Assembly: GCF_009827535.1 (NCBI RefSeq)
Contig: NZ_WTYN01000002.1
Span: forward strand, 1-64,000
Length of the DNA: 64,000 bases
Direction of reading: 5' to 3'
DNA from: Qipengyuania oceanensis
GTDB taxonomy: Bacteria; Pseudomonadota; Alphaproteobacteria; Sphingomonadales; Sphingomonadaceae
A program made the translations under genes and the position numbers. Shown piece after piece: positions 1 to 8,833 of this stretch. Every line of letters starts with the position of its first letter. The stretch's first letter is position 1. The notes beneath the pieces are model-generated. The model made no database searches. It saw only the letters and a program-made list of their open reading frames with translations, and was not told the DNA's origin.

Positions 1-566
1 AGCGCAATGTGGATCGCCTTGTTGCGAACCATGCCTTCGTCGCGGATTTTGACCCGGATGGCGTCGAAGAACACCAGCGGATAGGCCGGATCGAGCGGCC
101 GGGCCTGCCAGGCCGCGACCTCCTCGAGCACGGCGTCGGTGACTGTCGATATCAGGTCCGGCGAGACGTCGATGCCGTACAGTTCGCGCAGATGCCCTGT
201 GATCTCCCGGGTGCTCATGCCGCGCGCGTACATTGACACGATTTTGTCGTCGAAACCCGGAAAACGCCGCTGGTACTTGGCGATCAGTTGTGGATCAAAG
301 CTGCCTTGCCGATCGCGGGGTACCTCGATCTCGATCTTGCCGGTGTCGGTAACGACGGTCTTGCGGCCATAGCCATTGCGGTTGTTGCCAGCCTGGTCTT
401 CGTGCCCGAGATGATGATCCATCTCGGCATTGAGCGCACGTTCAGCCAAGGCTTTCTTCAGCGAATCCAGCAAGCCGCCTTGCTGCAAGGCCGCAGCAGC
501 ATCGCCGCCAGCCAGAAGTTGATCCAGCAAATCTGACGGGATCGCAGGTTCTTTGCGTCGGGACAT
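1..566 (-). CDS. IS256 family transposase (N-terminal part, runs off the edge)
   Basis: The first 188 or so residues of a mutator-type DDE transposase. It starts at the ATG at 566 ([18 protein letters not shown]) with a purine-rich AAGGAG about 8 bases upstream. Visible family hallmarks are the stretch with [12 protein letters not shown], the [19 protein letters not shown] region, the [10 protein letters not shown] block and, near the edge, the [14 protein letters not shown] segment that carries the first catalytic Asp. The rest of the catalytic domain is outside the window, so whether the copy is intact is unknown. No frameshift is seen in the part present. Confidence 0.93.
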   Translation of the reverse strand, partial: MSRRKEPAIPSDLLDQLLAGGDAAAALQQGGLLDSLKKALAERALNAEMDHHLGHEDQAGNNRNGYGRKTVVTDTGKIEIEVPRDRQGSFDPQLIAKYQRRFPGFDDKIVSMYARGMSTREITGHLRELYGIDVSPDLISTVTDAVLEEVAAWQARPLDPAYPLVFFDAIRVKIRDEGMVRNKAIHIA

Positions 567-621
567 AGTGGGACTCCTTCTTACCCATTATGCCCGCCCA
601 CACACGGAAATCCTGACAGTT
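1..621 (-). mobile_element. IS256-family insertion sequence, one end only
   Basis: This is the 5' end of an IS256-type element whose other end lies beyond the left edge. Its transposase reads leftward, and the right boundary falls inside a glycosyltransferase gene. The exact tip is inferred: recognisable glycosyltransferase sequence stops at about 625, and the bases 600-621 have the look of a terminal inverted repeat, but the opposite terminus needed to confirm it is not in the window. No target-site duplication can be tested for the same reason. Confidence 0.75.
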
Positions 622-1043
622 CCCGGCATGGCGCGCACGCTCTCGATATCGAAAAAGCGATTGCCCTTCACGTAGTCCGCTTTTCCTTCGAGAACAGGCC
701 GGGCCAGTTCAGGCGCGAACATCGGATCCATCTGACCGTCACTGTCGACCTTCACAATAGCAGCTGCCCCAAGTTCGACGGCGCGTCGGTAGCCTGACAC
801 CGTAGCCCCGCCGACGCCAAGATTTCGTGCATTCCTGACAACAGATATGCGGCTGTCAGCTTCGGCCAGCCGGGTCATTACTTCCGCCTGCCCATCGTCG
901 CTTCGATCATCGACGAGGATGATCATCGACACTGCCGGAGGGACCGCACTCACGACTTCGCCGATTGTCTCACTACATTTAAAGCAGGGTATCACAACTG
1001 CGATGCTGTCGGACCCTTCAGTCGTCACATGCAAATCGGTCAA
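588..1043 (-). pseudogene. Family 2 glycosyltransferase, truncated by the IS
   Basis: The N-terminal 145 or so residues of a GT-A fold glycosyltransferase of the dolichol-phosphate-mannose-synthase type, which would transfer sugar from a nucleotide donor to polyprenyl phosphate. Visible parts are the entry strand VVIPCFKCSETI, the VDDRSDDG acidic motif and the DSDGQMD metal-binding motif. It reads normally to the conserved GNRFFDIESVRAMPG and then enters the IS end, ending in about ten foreign residues (TVRISVCGRA). The usual C-terminal half is missing. The TTG start abuts the stop of the upstream membrane gene, so the two form an operon. Probably inactive, since the acceptor-binding half is lost. 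Confidence 0.82.
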
Positions 1044-2738
1044 TTATTGATCCTCGCGGCGCACATAAGCATCCAATCCTGGCACGGGTGACGGTACCTG
1101 CTCGTAGTTCTTCCAAGATTCGCGAAATGCCTCATCCTCAAGATAGAATTCGAGATGGTCGAACTGGCGCGCACCGATTGCGTGCCGGACTTTGGCCACA
1201 TCGACAAGCACAAGCGCGGGCTTTTCCGCTATATCTCTCGCCATTGCCGCGCGCTCACTTCGCTCGACAAAAGCAAGGAGCGCAGGATCTTGGGCCCCGT
1301 TCTCACGCAATTTGATCACTGCGGGCAGGAAAATGCGACTGTTGCTCGTCGAGCTCCAATGTCGGTCCGCGTAGACAGCCACCGGAAAACCCGGAAAGGG
1401 ATGCGTGGCTATCGCCAAGTAAGGCTCGTTGGCCGGAACCATGTCCTCGACAAAAGCGACTACTTTCGCCGTCCGCATATACAATGGCTTGCCCGGCTGA
1501 CTGGCCATCAACCAGAGTATGGGCGTTACAAGCGACGCTGCGACGACCAAAGCCAGGAGCGAACCCTGAACGATCCGGATCGTCCTGTCGACACCGCGCA
1601 GCAACAGCACATTAGCAATAAGCACAAAAGTGTATGCTGGATACAAATGATAGGAATAGTATTTGGCTTGGATCACGGCTGCGAGCAGGAACGCTACGCT
1701 AGCGAGGAGGGCGAGCAGCGACATCCCCGAGAATCTTTTGCGCGAAATCACCAATGCCGCCAAACCCATGAAAAGCGGAACAGCGAATAGCACGGCAATT
1801 TTTGAATTATGAACTAGCGAGGCCTCCTCGAATGCCCAGTATGCCTTGAATATCGCAGGCGCCGCCTCGAACAACCATTCGCGAGCCAGGATCATAATTG
1901 CCACGGCGTATGCAGCGATGGCGACGACGGCACCCAGCGCTTCGCCTCGCCATAACAGGGCCAAGCGGCGTTGGCGAACAAGGAGCGCTGCTTCGACTAG
2001 CAGGGGAACCAACCCAAAATATGGCTTCAGGGCAATACCGATTCCCGCCAATAGCCCGATGAGGATAGCAGCGCGTCTGTTGAGACTAAATCCGTCATAA
2101 CGAATGCCCGCGGCAAGGATGTAAGGCAGCGACAGCATGACGGTGACATGTTCGCGCTGGCCAAAATCGCGGTAAGCGCCAAGGGTGAATAGTGTGGCGC
2201 AGACGAGAAGGAAAATTGCCCGCCAGACGCGGTCATAGTTGGCCACGCGCAAAAGCCGGTCCGAAACGATGAGCGTTAGCGCCGCTATGAGCGTTATGAA
2301 TGTGCGAAACGCATGTTCGACGGGAATGCCAAGCAGTCGGGAGGCGAGGTTCGGAACGTGGGAGATCCACCAGATCAGGGGCGGGTTGGACTCCACTATG
2401 TCGCTACCGAACCAACCACCGTCCAGCAAAATACCGGAACCATAGAGCACCCAAGCGACATCGTGATTCAGGAAGGTGCGACTGAGAAGGAAAAGGCTGA
2501 TAAAGGCTGCCAGGATCGGTGGTAGGGTCAGCCAACCCAACCGGTCCGTTGCTTGAGGTTTCGACTTTTGCCCGCGGAACATCCAGGCCTCTTTCACTAG
2601 TGCTGAGATGTACCTCCAAGGCCCTCCCTGAGGTCCGTCGAGCATAGGCGATCCTCTTTTGCATACAGTGGCGGGTTTGGCAGCACTGCTTCCAAGTTTT
2701 GCCAGTTTTCCCAAGATTTTCGGCCTGTCAAACATCAT
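1044..2738 (-). CDS. Polytopic membrane glycosyltransferase-like protein
   Basis: About 564 residues with an N-terminal cytoplasmic stretch, then around ten hydrophobic segments, then a soluble C-terminal domain of about 130 residues. The first external loop has the pattern NHDVAWVLYGSG followed by VESNPPLIWWI, which resembles the GT-C fold enzymes (PMT/ArnT-like, GT39/GT83) that use polyprenyl-phosphate sugars. The adjoining DPM-like glycosyltransferase would supply that kind of donor, so a role in surface polysaccharide or glycolipid decoration is inferred. The start is uncertain: ATG at 2738, ATG at 2735, or ATG at 2645 just before the membrane part. Base composition is less GC-rich than in the core genes. 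Confidence 0.65.
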   Translation of the reverse strand: MMFDRPKILGKLAKLGSSAAKPATVCKRGSPMLDGPQGGPWRYISALVKEAWMFRGQKSKPQATDRLGWLTLPPILAAFISLFLLSRTFLNHDVAWVLYGSGILLDGGWFGSDIVESNPPLIWWISHVPNLASRLLGIPVEHAFRTFITLIAALTLIVSDRLLRVANYDRVWRAIFLLVCATLFTLGAYRDFGQREHVTVMLSLPYILAAGIRYDGFSLNRRAAILIGLLAGIGIALKPYFGLVPLLVEAALLVRQRRLALLWRGEALGAVVAIAAYAVAIMILAREWLFEAAPAIFKAYWAFEEASLVHNSKIAVLFAVPLFMGLAALVISRKRFSGMSLLALLASVAFLLAAVIQAKYYSYHLYPAYTFVLIANVLLLRGVDRTIRIVQGSLLALVVAASLVTPILWLMASQPGKPLYMRTAKVVAFVEDMVPANEPYLAIATHPFPGFPVAVYADRHWSSTSNSRIFLPAVIKLRENGAQDPALLAFVERSERAAMARDIAEKPALVLVDVAKVRHAIGARQFDHLEFYLEDEAFRESWKNYEQVPSPVPGLDAYVRREDQ

Positions 2739-2759
2739 AATATAGTATCTCAGGGGCAA

Positions 2760-3375
2760 ATCGACGAGGCCATTCTAGTGATCGGCAGTCCTTGGTTTGC
2801 CGCGCCATCCCGCATATGTTGAAGTAGGTTAATTTACTAACAAGACCGGCCACTCATGAGGTTACAAGGCCTCGGTCGCTCCCTTCGGATCGTGGGCACA
2901 GTTTCCTCAAATTATGATCTCAATGGAACAATCCTAAACTGGTGCCTTATGCATATGAGATGACAAGGATAGTGAGAGCGGAGACGGCTGCGCTAATTGG
3001 GATGGACATTGCCAGGTCGACTTTAGACGCAAGTATAGATTCGAGAAGGGCGGTCTGCGCTTGCAAAACTGCCGTCGTGCATGATGGAGAAAAAAATTCG
3101 AGTTCCTCGGATCAACGATCGACACAGTCGCTGGCGATACGTCACGAGATCCTGCTCACGCTGGCCAGCACACGAAGTTCAACGTCAAGCGCATCGAGGA
3201 CGAGGCAGCCATGCCAAACCGACTGTGGAGCGCCTACTCCAGGTGGCGATCAGACCTAAGTCTCAACTCGTTGGCTAGCAAACGCGGAAACAATTTTTAC
3301 TCGGAGCAAAACATGCGGATAGGTCAGAAATGCTTTGAACACTTTTATGTTCTCTGTCGGCAAATTCCCTGTGAC
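2760..3375. other. Gene-poor, AT-richer stretch at the accessory/core junction
   Basis: About 616 bases between the membrane glycosyltransferase-like gene and the cysG-like gene. Only short unrelated reading frames cross it, none with a convincing start or a recognisable motif. It is visibly less GC-rich than everything to the right. A low-GC patch with aaaaaatt runs near 3090. It may hold the promoter for the leftward gene and remnants of older genes, but none could be identified. Confidence 0.5.
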
Positions 3376-4161
3376 CTAACGAATGGTCCGCAGAACAATA
3401 ACCAATCCATCCCCATCCTCGCCCTCGCACGGTAGTTCCCGCCGGACGGCGTCGGCGCGGGCGCGGTTGAGGATCGCTTCCGGCACCCCGGGATCGTGAA
3501 ACACGACATCGGCGATGCCGAGCAGGCGCGCCTGGCGCAGGGTCAGGTCCTCCGGGTCGTCGCTCGTGAGCACGAACTCGTAGCGACCTGCTGCCGGAGC
3601 GTCCCCTGCGCCATCCAGTGTCTCCTCCAGCCACGGTTCCAGCCGCCCGGCGGACGCGGCGTCGAGCACGTCGAGCGCGCCGCCTTCACCCAGCGCCTCG
3701 TCGAGCGCCCTGCGGCGTTCGTCGGTCGTGGGAAAGCGGGCCCGCAGCGCCTCGCGCGCCGCGCCGAGCCTGTCGGCGAGCGTCCCGATGGTCTGCGGCA
3801 ACAGCGCTTCCAGCCGCAGCCGCAGATGCTTGGCGAGCCCGGCGGATGCCCCGCTGGTGCCAATCGCGATCAGCACCGGGTCGCGTTCCAGAATGGAGGG
3901 CAGGGTGAAGTCGCACAGCGCGGGCATGTCGGCGACATTGACCAGCAGGCCGAGCCGCTTCAGCCGGAGCGCCGCCGCAGTGGCAGCGCGCTCGTCCTCC
4001 ACCGCGACGAAGGCGAGCCTTGCATGATGCGCCTCGGCCTCGCTGCAGACTTCGCCGCCCGCGCGCGTGACCAGCCGCGCCTTCGCTTCCGCCATCGCCC
4101 CTTCGCCGACCACCACCACGCGCGTGCCGGCGATGCGGTGGAAGAGCGGCAGGCTGCGCAT
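3376..4161 (-). CDS. Siroheme-synthase-like precorrin-2 dehydrogenase with partial methyltransferase tail
   Basis: A 261-residue protein matching the N-terminal half of CysG, which oxidises precorrin-2 with NAD and inserts iron to give siroheme. The Rossmann start is seen at residues 8-35 (VVVVGEGAMAEAKARL), followed by the VNVADMPALCDF and GTSGASAGLAKHLR blocks of the CysG dimer region. The last 65 residues (from about 197) align with only the first subdomain of uroporphyrinogen-III methyltransferase (DPEDLTLRQARLLGIADVVF) and then stop, without the SAM-binding loop. The start is ATG 4161, 4 bases after the lysA stop with GAGG just upstream, so it is probably co-transcribed with lysA. Confidence 0.8.
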   Translation of the reverse strand: MRSLPLFHRIAGTRVVVVGEGAMAEAKARLVTRAGGEVCSEAEAHHARLAFVAVEDERAATAAALRLKRLGLLVNVADMPALCDFTLPSILERDPVLIAIGTSGASAGLAKHLRLRLEALLPQTIGTLADRLGAAREALRARFPTTDERRRALDEALGEGGALDVLDAASAGRLEPWLEETLDGAGDAPAAGRYEFVLTSDDPEDLTLRQARLLGIADVVFHDPGVPEAILNRARADAVRRELPCEGEDGDGLVIVLRTIR

Positions 4162-4165
4162 GGCC

Positions 4166-5443
4166 TCAGTCGAGCCAGTCGGGAACGCGCTCGGCGTCCA
4201 TGATCGCGGCCGGATCGATCCGGTCGGCGACGACGGCATGGCGATCGCCATCGACCAGCACCTCGGCGATGAAACCGCGCGAATTGTAGGATGAGGCCAT
4301 GGTCGCGCCATAGGCCCCGGCGGTACGGAACACGGCGAGATCACCCGACTGGACCGCGTCGCATTCACGGTCGCGCGCAAAGGTGTCGCCGGTCTCGCAG
4401 ATCGGGCCGACGATGTTGGCGGTCATCCGTTCGCCGCTCGGCTCGACCGCGTCGAAGTCGTGCCACGCGCCGTAGAGCGCGGGCCGGGCAAGATCGTTCA
4501 TCGCGGCATCGACGATCACGAAGGGCGGGCCGTTGCCGCCGCGCTTCACGCGCACGATGCGGGTCAGCAATACGCCGGCCTCGCCTGCGATGACGCGGCC
4601 CGGCTCGAATGCCAGCTGCACGTCCCATCCTTCGGTCGCGCGGGCCACCATCGCACCGTATTCGGCCATGGTCGGAGGTATCTCGCCCGCCTTGTAGGCG
4701 ACGCCGAGCCCACCGCCGAGATCCACATGGGTGATGGTGTGGCCATCCTCGCGCAATTGGGCAACCAGCTGGCCGGTCTTGGCAAAGGCGGTTTCGAGCG
4801 GCTCGAGATCGAGGAGCTGGCTGCCGATGTGGATCGCCACGCCGCGCAGCGACAGCCCGTCGAGCGCGGCCAGCTCGCGATAGGCTTCGCGGGCATGGAC
4901 CATCGGGATGCCGAACTTGTTCTCGGCCTTGCCGGTCGAGATCTTCTCGTGCGTCTTGGCATCGACATCGGGATTGATGCGCAGCGTCGCCTGCGCCTGC
5001 AGGCCGAGGGATGCGGCCAGTTCTGCCAGCTCGCGGCCTTCCTCGCGCGATTCGATGTTGAATTGCCCGATCCCCTTCTCGAGCCCGAGGATGAGCTCGG
5101 CACGGCTCTTGCCGACACCCGAGAACACGATCTTGTCGGCCGGGATCCCGGCAGCGAGCGCACGGATCAGCTCGCCGCCCGATACCACGTCCGCGCCGTA
5201 ACCTTCGTTGGCGAGAATGCGCAGCACGGCGAGGTTGGGGTTGGCCTTCACGGCAAAGGCGAGCAGCGGTTCGCGGCCCGACTGTTCGGCCACCGGGGCC
5301 AGCCCCGCGCGAAACTCCCGTGCGCGGGTTTCGAGTGCGGCGCGCGAATAGACATAGACCGGCGTGCCGATTTCGGACGCGATGCGCGACAGCGGCAGGT
5401 CCTCGGCGTGCATCACACCGTCACGGATCGGGAAATGGGTCAT
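4166..5443 (-). CDS. lysA: Diaminopimelate decarboxylase
   Basis: Final step of lysine synthesis: PLP-dependent decarboxylation of meso-diaminopimelate to lysine in the cytoplasm. The 425-residue length is normal. Residues near 60-70 (FAVKANPNLAVLR) contain the PLP lysine. The HIGSQLLD, DLGGGLGVAY and EPGRVIAGEAG motifs and the C-terminal GPICETGDTFA and GAYGATMASSYN blocks are all present. ATG at 5443 is preferred over the upstream TTG. It lies 6 bases downstream of the LptM-like gene and forms one leftward operon with argH, lptM and the cysG-like gene. Confidence 0.96.
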   Translation of the reverse strand: MTHFPIRDGVMHAEDLPLSRIASEIGTPVYVYSRAALETRAREFRAGLAPVAEQSGREPLLAFAVKANPNLAVLRILANEGYGADVVSGGELIRALAAGIPADKIVFSGVGKSRAELILGLEKGIGQFNIESREEGRELAELAASLGLQAQATLRINPDVDAKTHEKISTGKAENKFGIPMVHAREAYRELAALDGLSLRGVAIHIGSQLLDLEPLETAFAKTGQLVAQLREDGHTITHVDLGGGLGVAYKAGEIPPTMAEYGAMVARATEGWDVQLAFEPGRVIAGEAGVLLTRIVRVKRGGNGPPFVIVDAAMNDLARPALYGAWHDFDAVEPSGERMTANIVGPICETGDTFARDRECDAVQSGDLAVFRTAGAYGATMASSYNSRGFIAEVLVDGDRHAVVADRIDPAAIMDAERVPDWLD

Positions 5444-5449
5444 CGGCAA

Positions 5450-5698
5450 TTACTCGGGAGGCAGGTCAAAGGGATCGTCTTCGCGTTCCTCCGACCGTTT
5501 TCGCAGTTCCACGCTGCGTTCGGGCGCCGCGAGCGTCTCAAGCTCGAGCAGCTTTTCGGCTTCGGGCCGTTCGCCCGCGCCATAGGGAGCCGGCGGCAAC
5601 TCGGCATTGGCGACCGGTTCGAGCGCCCGCTTCTGGCCGCAACCGGCGAGGGCCAGCGCCACTACGGACGCGGTGAGAAAGGCGGATCTGCGCATCAT
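5450..5698 (-). CDS. lptM: LptM (YifL)-like small lipoprotein
   Basis: An 82-residue protein with a lipoprotein signal (positive MMRR, hydrophobic core, lipobox ALAGC at residue 20) and the GCGQK start of the mature part typical of the LptM/YifL family. In E. coli this protein helps mature the LptDE LPS translocon. The rest is low-complexity and acidic ([18 protein letters not shown]). The ATG at 5698 overlaps the argH stop in ATGA, so translation is coupled; a second ATG follows directly at 5695. Location beside lysA is the usual one for the family. Function is by family similarity only. Confidence 0.75.
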   Translation of the reverse strand: MMRRSAFLTASVVALALAGCGQKRALEPVANAELPPAPYGAGERPEAEKLLELETLAAPERSVELRKRSEEREDDPFDLPPE

Positions 5699-7071
5699 TC
5701 CTCCATGCCCAGCGCGGTGCGCGCTTCGGCTACCCGGGCGCGTACCTGATCGGGCGCGGTCCCGCCATAGGATGCGCGGGCCGCAACCGAGGCCTCGACC
5801 GACAATGCGGCGAAAACCCGCTCGTCGATGCGGTCGTCCATAGCCTTGAGTTCTTGCAGCGAGAGCGCGTCGAGTGCGACGCCCTTGCTCTCGGCCAGCC
5901 TGACCGCGCTGCCGGTGATGTGATGCGCCTCGCGGAACGGGATGTCCGCCTCGCGCACCAGCCAGTCGGCAAGGTCGGTCGCGGTGGCATAGCCGAGCTC
6001 TGCCGCGTGCCGCATGCGCGCCGTATCGAAGGCGCTGTCGGCGACCATGCCGGTCATCGCGGCGATCGACAGGGCGAGCAGGCCGGAGGCTTCGAACACG
6101 GGCGGCTTGTCGTCCTGCATGTCCTTCGAATAGGCGAGCGGCAGGCCCTTCATCGTGATCATTAGCGCGGTCGCGCATCCGATCACCCGACCGGCATGGC
6201 CGCGCACCAGCTCGGCGGCGTCGGGGTTCTTCTTCTGCGGCATGATCGAGCTACCGGTGCTGAGCGCATCGGGCAGCCTGATGAAGCCGAACGGCTGGCT
6301 GGCCCACAGGATCATTTCTTCCGCGAGCCGCGAGAGATGGAGCGCGCACTGGCTTGCCGCCATCAGGTAGTCGAGCGCGAAATCGCGGTCCGATACGGCG
6401 TCGAGGCTGTTGCGCGTCGGTGCATCGAAGCCGAGCGCACGCGCCGTCGCCTCGCGATCGATCGGAAAGCCCGTCCCAGCGAGTGCCGCACTGCCGAGCG
6501 GCGAAAAATTCATCCGTGCACGCGCGTCGGCGAAGCGACTGCGATCGCGGGCGATCATCTCGTAATAAGCCATCAGGTGGTGGCCGAGCGTCACCGGCTG
6601 CGCGGTCTGCAGATGGGTGAAGCCGGGCATGATGGTGCCGGCATGGGCGCCTGCCTGCTCCACGAGCGCGCGCTGCAGGTCCGCCAGACCCGCGTCGGCC
6701 TGGTCGAGGGCATCGCGCACCCACAGCTTGAAGTCGGTCGCCACCTGGTCGTTGCGGCTGCGCGCCGTGTGAAGACGCCCGGCCGCCGGGCCGATCAGTT
6801 CCGACAAGCGGCTTTCGGTCGTCATGTGAATGTCTTCCAGGTCCCAGTCTTCCGGAACGCCGTCCGCCTCGTATTCGGCGGCAACCCGGTCGAGCCCGTC
6901 GGATATCGTCGCCGCGTCCTCGGCGCTGACGATGCCCTGCGCGCCGAGCATCGCGACATGGGCCTTGCTTGCCGCTATGTCCTGGCGCCAGAGCGCCTTG
7001 TCGAAGGGAATCGAGGCGTTTATCTCGCGCATGATCGCGCTCGGCCCCTCGGCAAAGCGTCCGCCCCACAT
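5695..7071 (-). CDS. argH: Argininosuccinate lyase
   Basis: Last step of arginine synthesis: argininosuccinate to arginine and fumarate. The 458 residues begin with the near-invariant [20 protein letters not shown]. The [29 protein letters not shown] and [19 protein letters not shown] signatures of the fumarase/ASL superfamily are present, the last containing the catalytic Ser of the mobile loop. The start is taken as ATG 7071; longer in-frame extensions run into the divergent TlpA-like gene. It is first in the operon argH-lptM-lysA-cysG-like. Confidence 0.97.
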   Translation of the reverse strand: MWGGRFAEGPSAIMREINASIPFDKALWRQDIAASKAHVAMLGAQGIVSAEDAATISDGLDRVAAEYEADGVPEDWDLEDIHMTTESRLSELIGPAAGRLHTARSRNDQVATDFKLWVRDALDQADAGLADLQRALVEQAGAHAGTIMPGFTHLQTAQPVTLGHHLMAYYEMIARDRSRFADARARMNFSPLGSAALAGTGFPIDREATARALGFDAPTRNSLDAVSDRDFALDYLMAASQCALHLSRLAEEMILWASQPFGFIRLPDALSTGSSIMPQKKNPDAAELVRGHAGRVIGCATALMITMKGLPLAYSKDMQDDKPPVFEASGLLALSIAAMTGMVADSAFDTARMRHAAELGYATATDLADWLVREADIPFREAHHITGSAVRLAESKGVALDALSLQELKAMDDRIDERVFAALSVEASVAARASYGGTAPDQVRARVAEARTALGMEE

Positions 7072-7090
7072 CTGGTTGGAGCCTTTCGAA

Positions 7091-7660
7091 TTGTCCCGTT
7101 CGCTGCTCACGCTCGCGCTTGCCGCCCTTCTGCTGACTGGCGGCTGCGATAGGGAAGCGCCGCAAGAGGCGCAAGAAAACGCACCTTCGCCCGAGGCAAC
7201 GGGCGCTTTGACCGGGACAATCGATGCCGAATACGCAGGCGAGTTGATGCCCGCGATAGCGCTCACCAATCCCTCCGGCGGCGCCCTCAATACCGGGGCG
7301 CTCCAGGGCGAGCCGGTGCTGGTCAACCTGTGGGCGACCTGGTGCGCGCCCTGTGTCGCGGAAATGCCTTTGCTGGACGAGCTTGCAGCCGAGTACGACG
7401 GGCGCTTGCGCGTGGTCACCGTCAGCCAGGACCTGACCGGGGCGAAGGCGGTGGAGCCGTTCTTCGCCGCGCGCCGGTTCACGCATCTGGAACCATGGCT
7501 CGACCCGGAGACTGCCTTCGGCTTCGCACTGGGCGATGTCGCGTTGCCGACGACCGTGCTCTACGACGCGGCAGGCCAGGAAGTCTGGCGGGTACAGGGC
7601 GGCTACGACTGGGGGAGCGAGGAAGCGCGCGCCGCCATCGACACCGCGATCGGTGGCTGA
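7091..7660 (+). CDS. TlpA/ResA-like thioredoxin lipoprotein
   Basis: A 189-residue membrane-anchored thiol-disulfide protein for the periplasm. The signal ends in a lipobox (LLTGGC). The thioredoxin fold carries WATWCAPC, the redox-active CxxC in the usual TlpA form, with the cis-Pro in [13 protein letters not shown] at 7091 is chosen because GGAG sits 10 bases upstream and it gives a short lipoprotein signal; TTG at 7076 is the alternative. Only 19 bases separate it from divergent argH. It probably reduces or oxidises exported proteins such as apocytochromes; the substrate is not shown by context. Confidence 0.88.
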   Translation: MSRSLLTLALAALLLTGGCDREAPQEAQENAPSPEATGALTGTIDAEYAGELMPAIALTNPSGGALNTGALQGEPVLVNLWATWCAPCVAEMPLLDELAAEYDGRLRVVTVSQDLTGAKAVEPFFAARRFTHLEPWLDPETAFGFALGDVALPTTVLYDAAGQEVWRVQGGYDWGSEEARAAIDTAIGG

Positions 7661-7681
7661 GCCGCAAAAATATCGAAAACG

Positions 7682-7757
7682 TGGTGGGCGATGACAGGCT
7701 CGAACTGCCGACCCTCTCGGTGTAAACGAGATGCTCTACCAACTGAGCTAATCGCCC
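7682..7757 (-). tRNA. tRNA-Val (anticodon TAC)
   Basis: The 76 bases fold as a complete cloverleaf on the minus strand. The acceptor is GGGCGAT pairing with ATCGCCC followed by A and an encoded CCA. The D arm is GCTC-AGTTGGTA-GAGC. The anticodon stem is TCTCG/CGAGA around the loop TTTACAC, so the anticodon is TAC (valine). The T arm is GGCAG-TTCGAGC-CTGTC. A T-rich run follows the 3' end, suitable for termination. Confidence 0.97.
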
Positions 7758-7849
7758 CACGGCCTTGCGGCGTGCGCGCTATCTAGCGTGCGCGAGCGCA
7801 AAATCAATCGCCGATGGCGCGGGCGCCTGCACGGCGCTAGGGCAGGGCG

Positions 7850-8830
7850 ATGATCCTCCCCCGTATCACCGTGCTGGCGACCGGCGGCACCATCGCCGGC
7901 AAGGCGGGTTCTGCGACTCGCCACGATTACCGGCCCGGCCAGATCGGCATTGCCGAATTCCTGGCGCAGGCCGCCGCTCTCGATCTTCACGCCCGGCTCG
8001 ACGGTCGACAGATCGCGAATATCGGGTCGGAGAACATCGACGAGGAAGTGTGGGCACAACTCCATGCCGCCTGCCGCGAAGCGCTCGCGGATGCGGATTG
8101 CGCGGGCGTCGTCATCACCCATGGTACCGACACCGTCGAGGAAACCGCCTTCGTGCTCGACCAGACGTTGCCGTGCGACAAGCCGGTGGTGCTGGTGGGC
8201 GCGATGCGTCCGGCAGACGTTGTCGGCTCGGACGGACTGCGCAATTTCGCGAGCGCGGTGCGCGTTGCGGCGGCGTCCGATGCCGCGGGGCGGGGCGTGC
8301 TCGTGGTGATGGGCGACCGGGTCTATGCCGCGCGCGATATCCGCAAGGCGCGGACCGACAGTACCGATGCCTTCGCCGGTTTTCCGCGCGATGCGATCGG
8401 CCTCGCCCGGCCGAGCCAGCTCGAATGGTTCGGCGCGCCGTGGCGCGTGGGCGAATGCGCGCGCTTCGACTTGCCCCGGCAATGGCCGGAGGTGGCAGTG
8501 ATCTTCGTTACCGCCGGGATGACGGCACAGATCGCTGCCCGCCAGATCGCGCCGGAGACGCGCGGAGTCGTGGTTGCGGGCGTCGGCGAGGGCAACATGC
8601 CTGCCGGCGTGCGCGCGATGCTGGCGGACAAGGTGCGCGATGGGCTGGCGGTCGTGCGCGCCAGCCGGGTGGAGGAAGCGCTGATCGACCGGGAGCCGGA
8701 CGACGATCAATCCGGCTTCGTCGCATCGCGCGCGCTGACGGCGCAAAAGGCGCGGATCCTGCTGGCGTTGCTGCTGGCGAGCGGGATCACCGACCCCGCC
8801 GCCGTGCAGGCAGAATTCGACCGTCGCTGA
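7850..8830 (+). CDS. L-asparaginase
   Basis: Hydrolyses asparagine to aspartate and ammonia. The 326-residue protein has both active-site signatures of the bacterial asparaginase/glutaminase family: LATGGTIAG at residues 9-17 with the nucleophilic Thr, and THGTDTVEET near residue 90 with the second Thr-Asp pair. No signal peptide precedes the first motif, so it is probably cytoplasmic although the sequence pattern is type-II-like. It converges on the MDR oxidoreductase gene with a 3-base gap. Confidence 0.92.
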   Translation: MILPRITVLATGGTIAGKAGSATRHDYRPGQIGIAEFLAQAAALDLHARLDGRQIANIGSENIDEEVWAQLHAACREALADADCAGVVITHGTDTVEETAFVLDQTLPCDKPVVLVGAMRPADVVGSDGLRNFASAVRVAAASDAAGRGVLVVMGDRVYAARDIRKARTDSTDAFAGFPRDAIGLARPSQLEWFGAPWRVGECARFDLPRQWPEVAVIFVTAGMTAQIAARQIAPETRGVVVAGVGEGNMPAGVRAMLADKVRDGLAVVRASRVEEALIDREPDDDQSGFVASRALTAQKARILLALLLASGITDPAAVQAEFDRR

Positions 8831-8833
8831 ACC

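Noticed and set aside
2934-3435. Several short frames in the junction region, read as possible peptides
   Set aside because: They overlap each other, lack ribosome sites and show no family pattern, so they were left as unassigned sequence.
7479-7760. 93-codon minus-strand frame beginning MGRLAQLVEHLVYTE
   Set aside because: Its start is the translation of the tRNA-Val gene itself, a common false protein in databases, and the rest is antisense to the TlpA-like gene.
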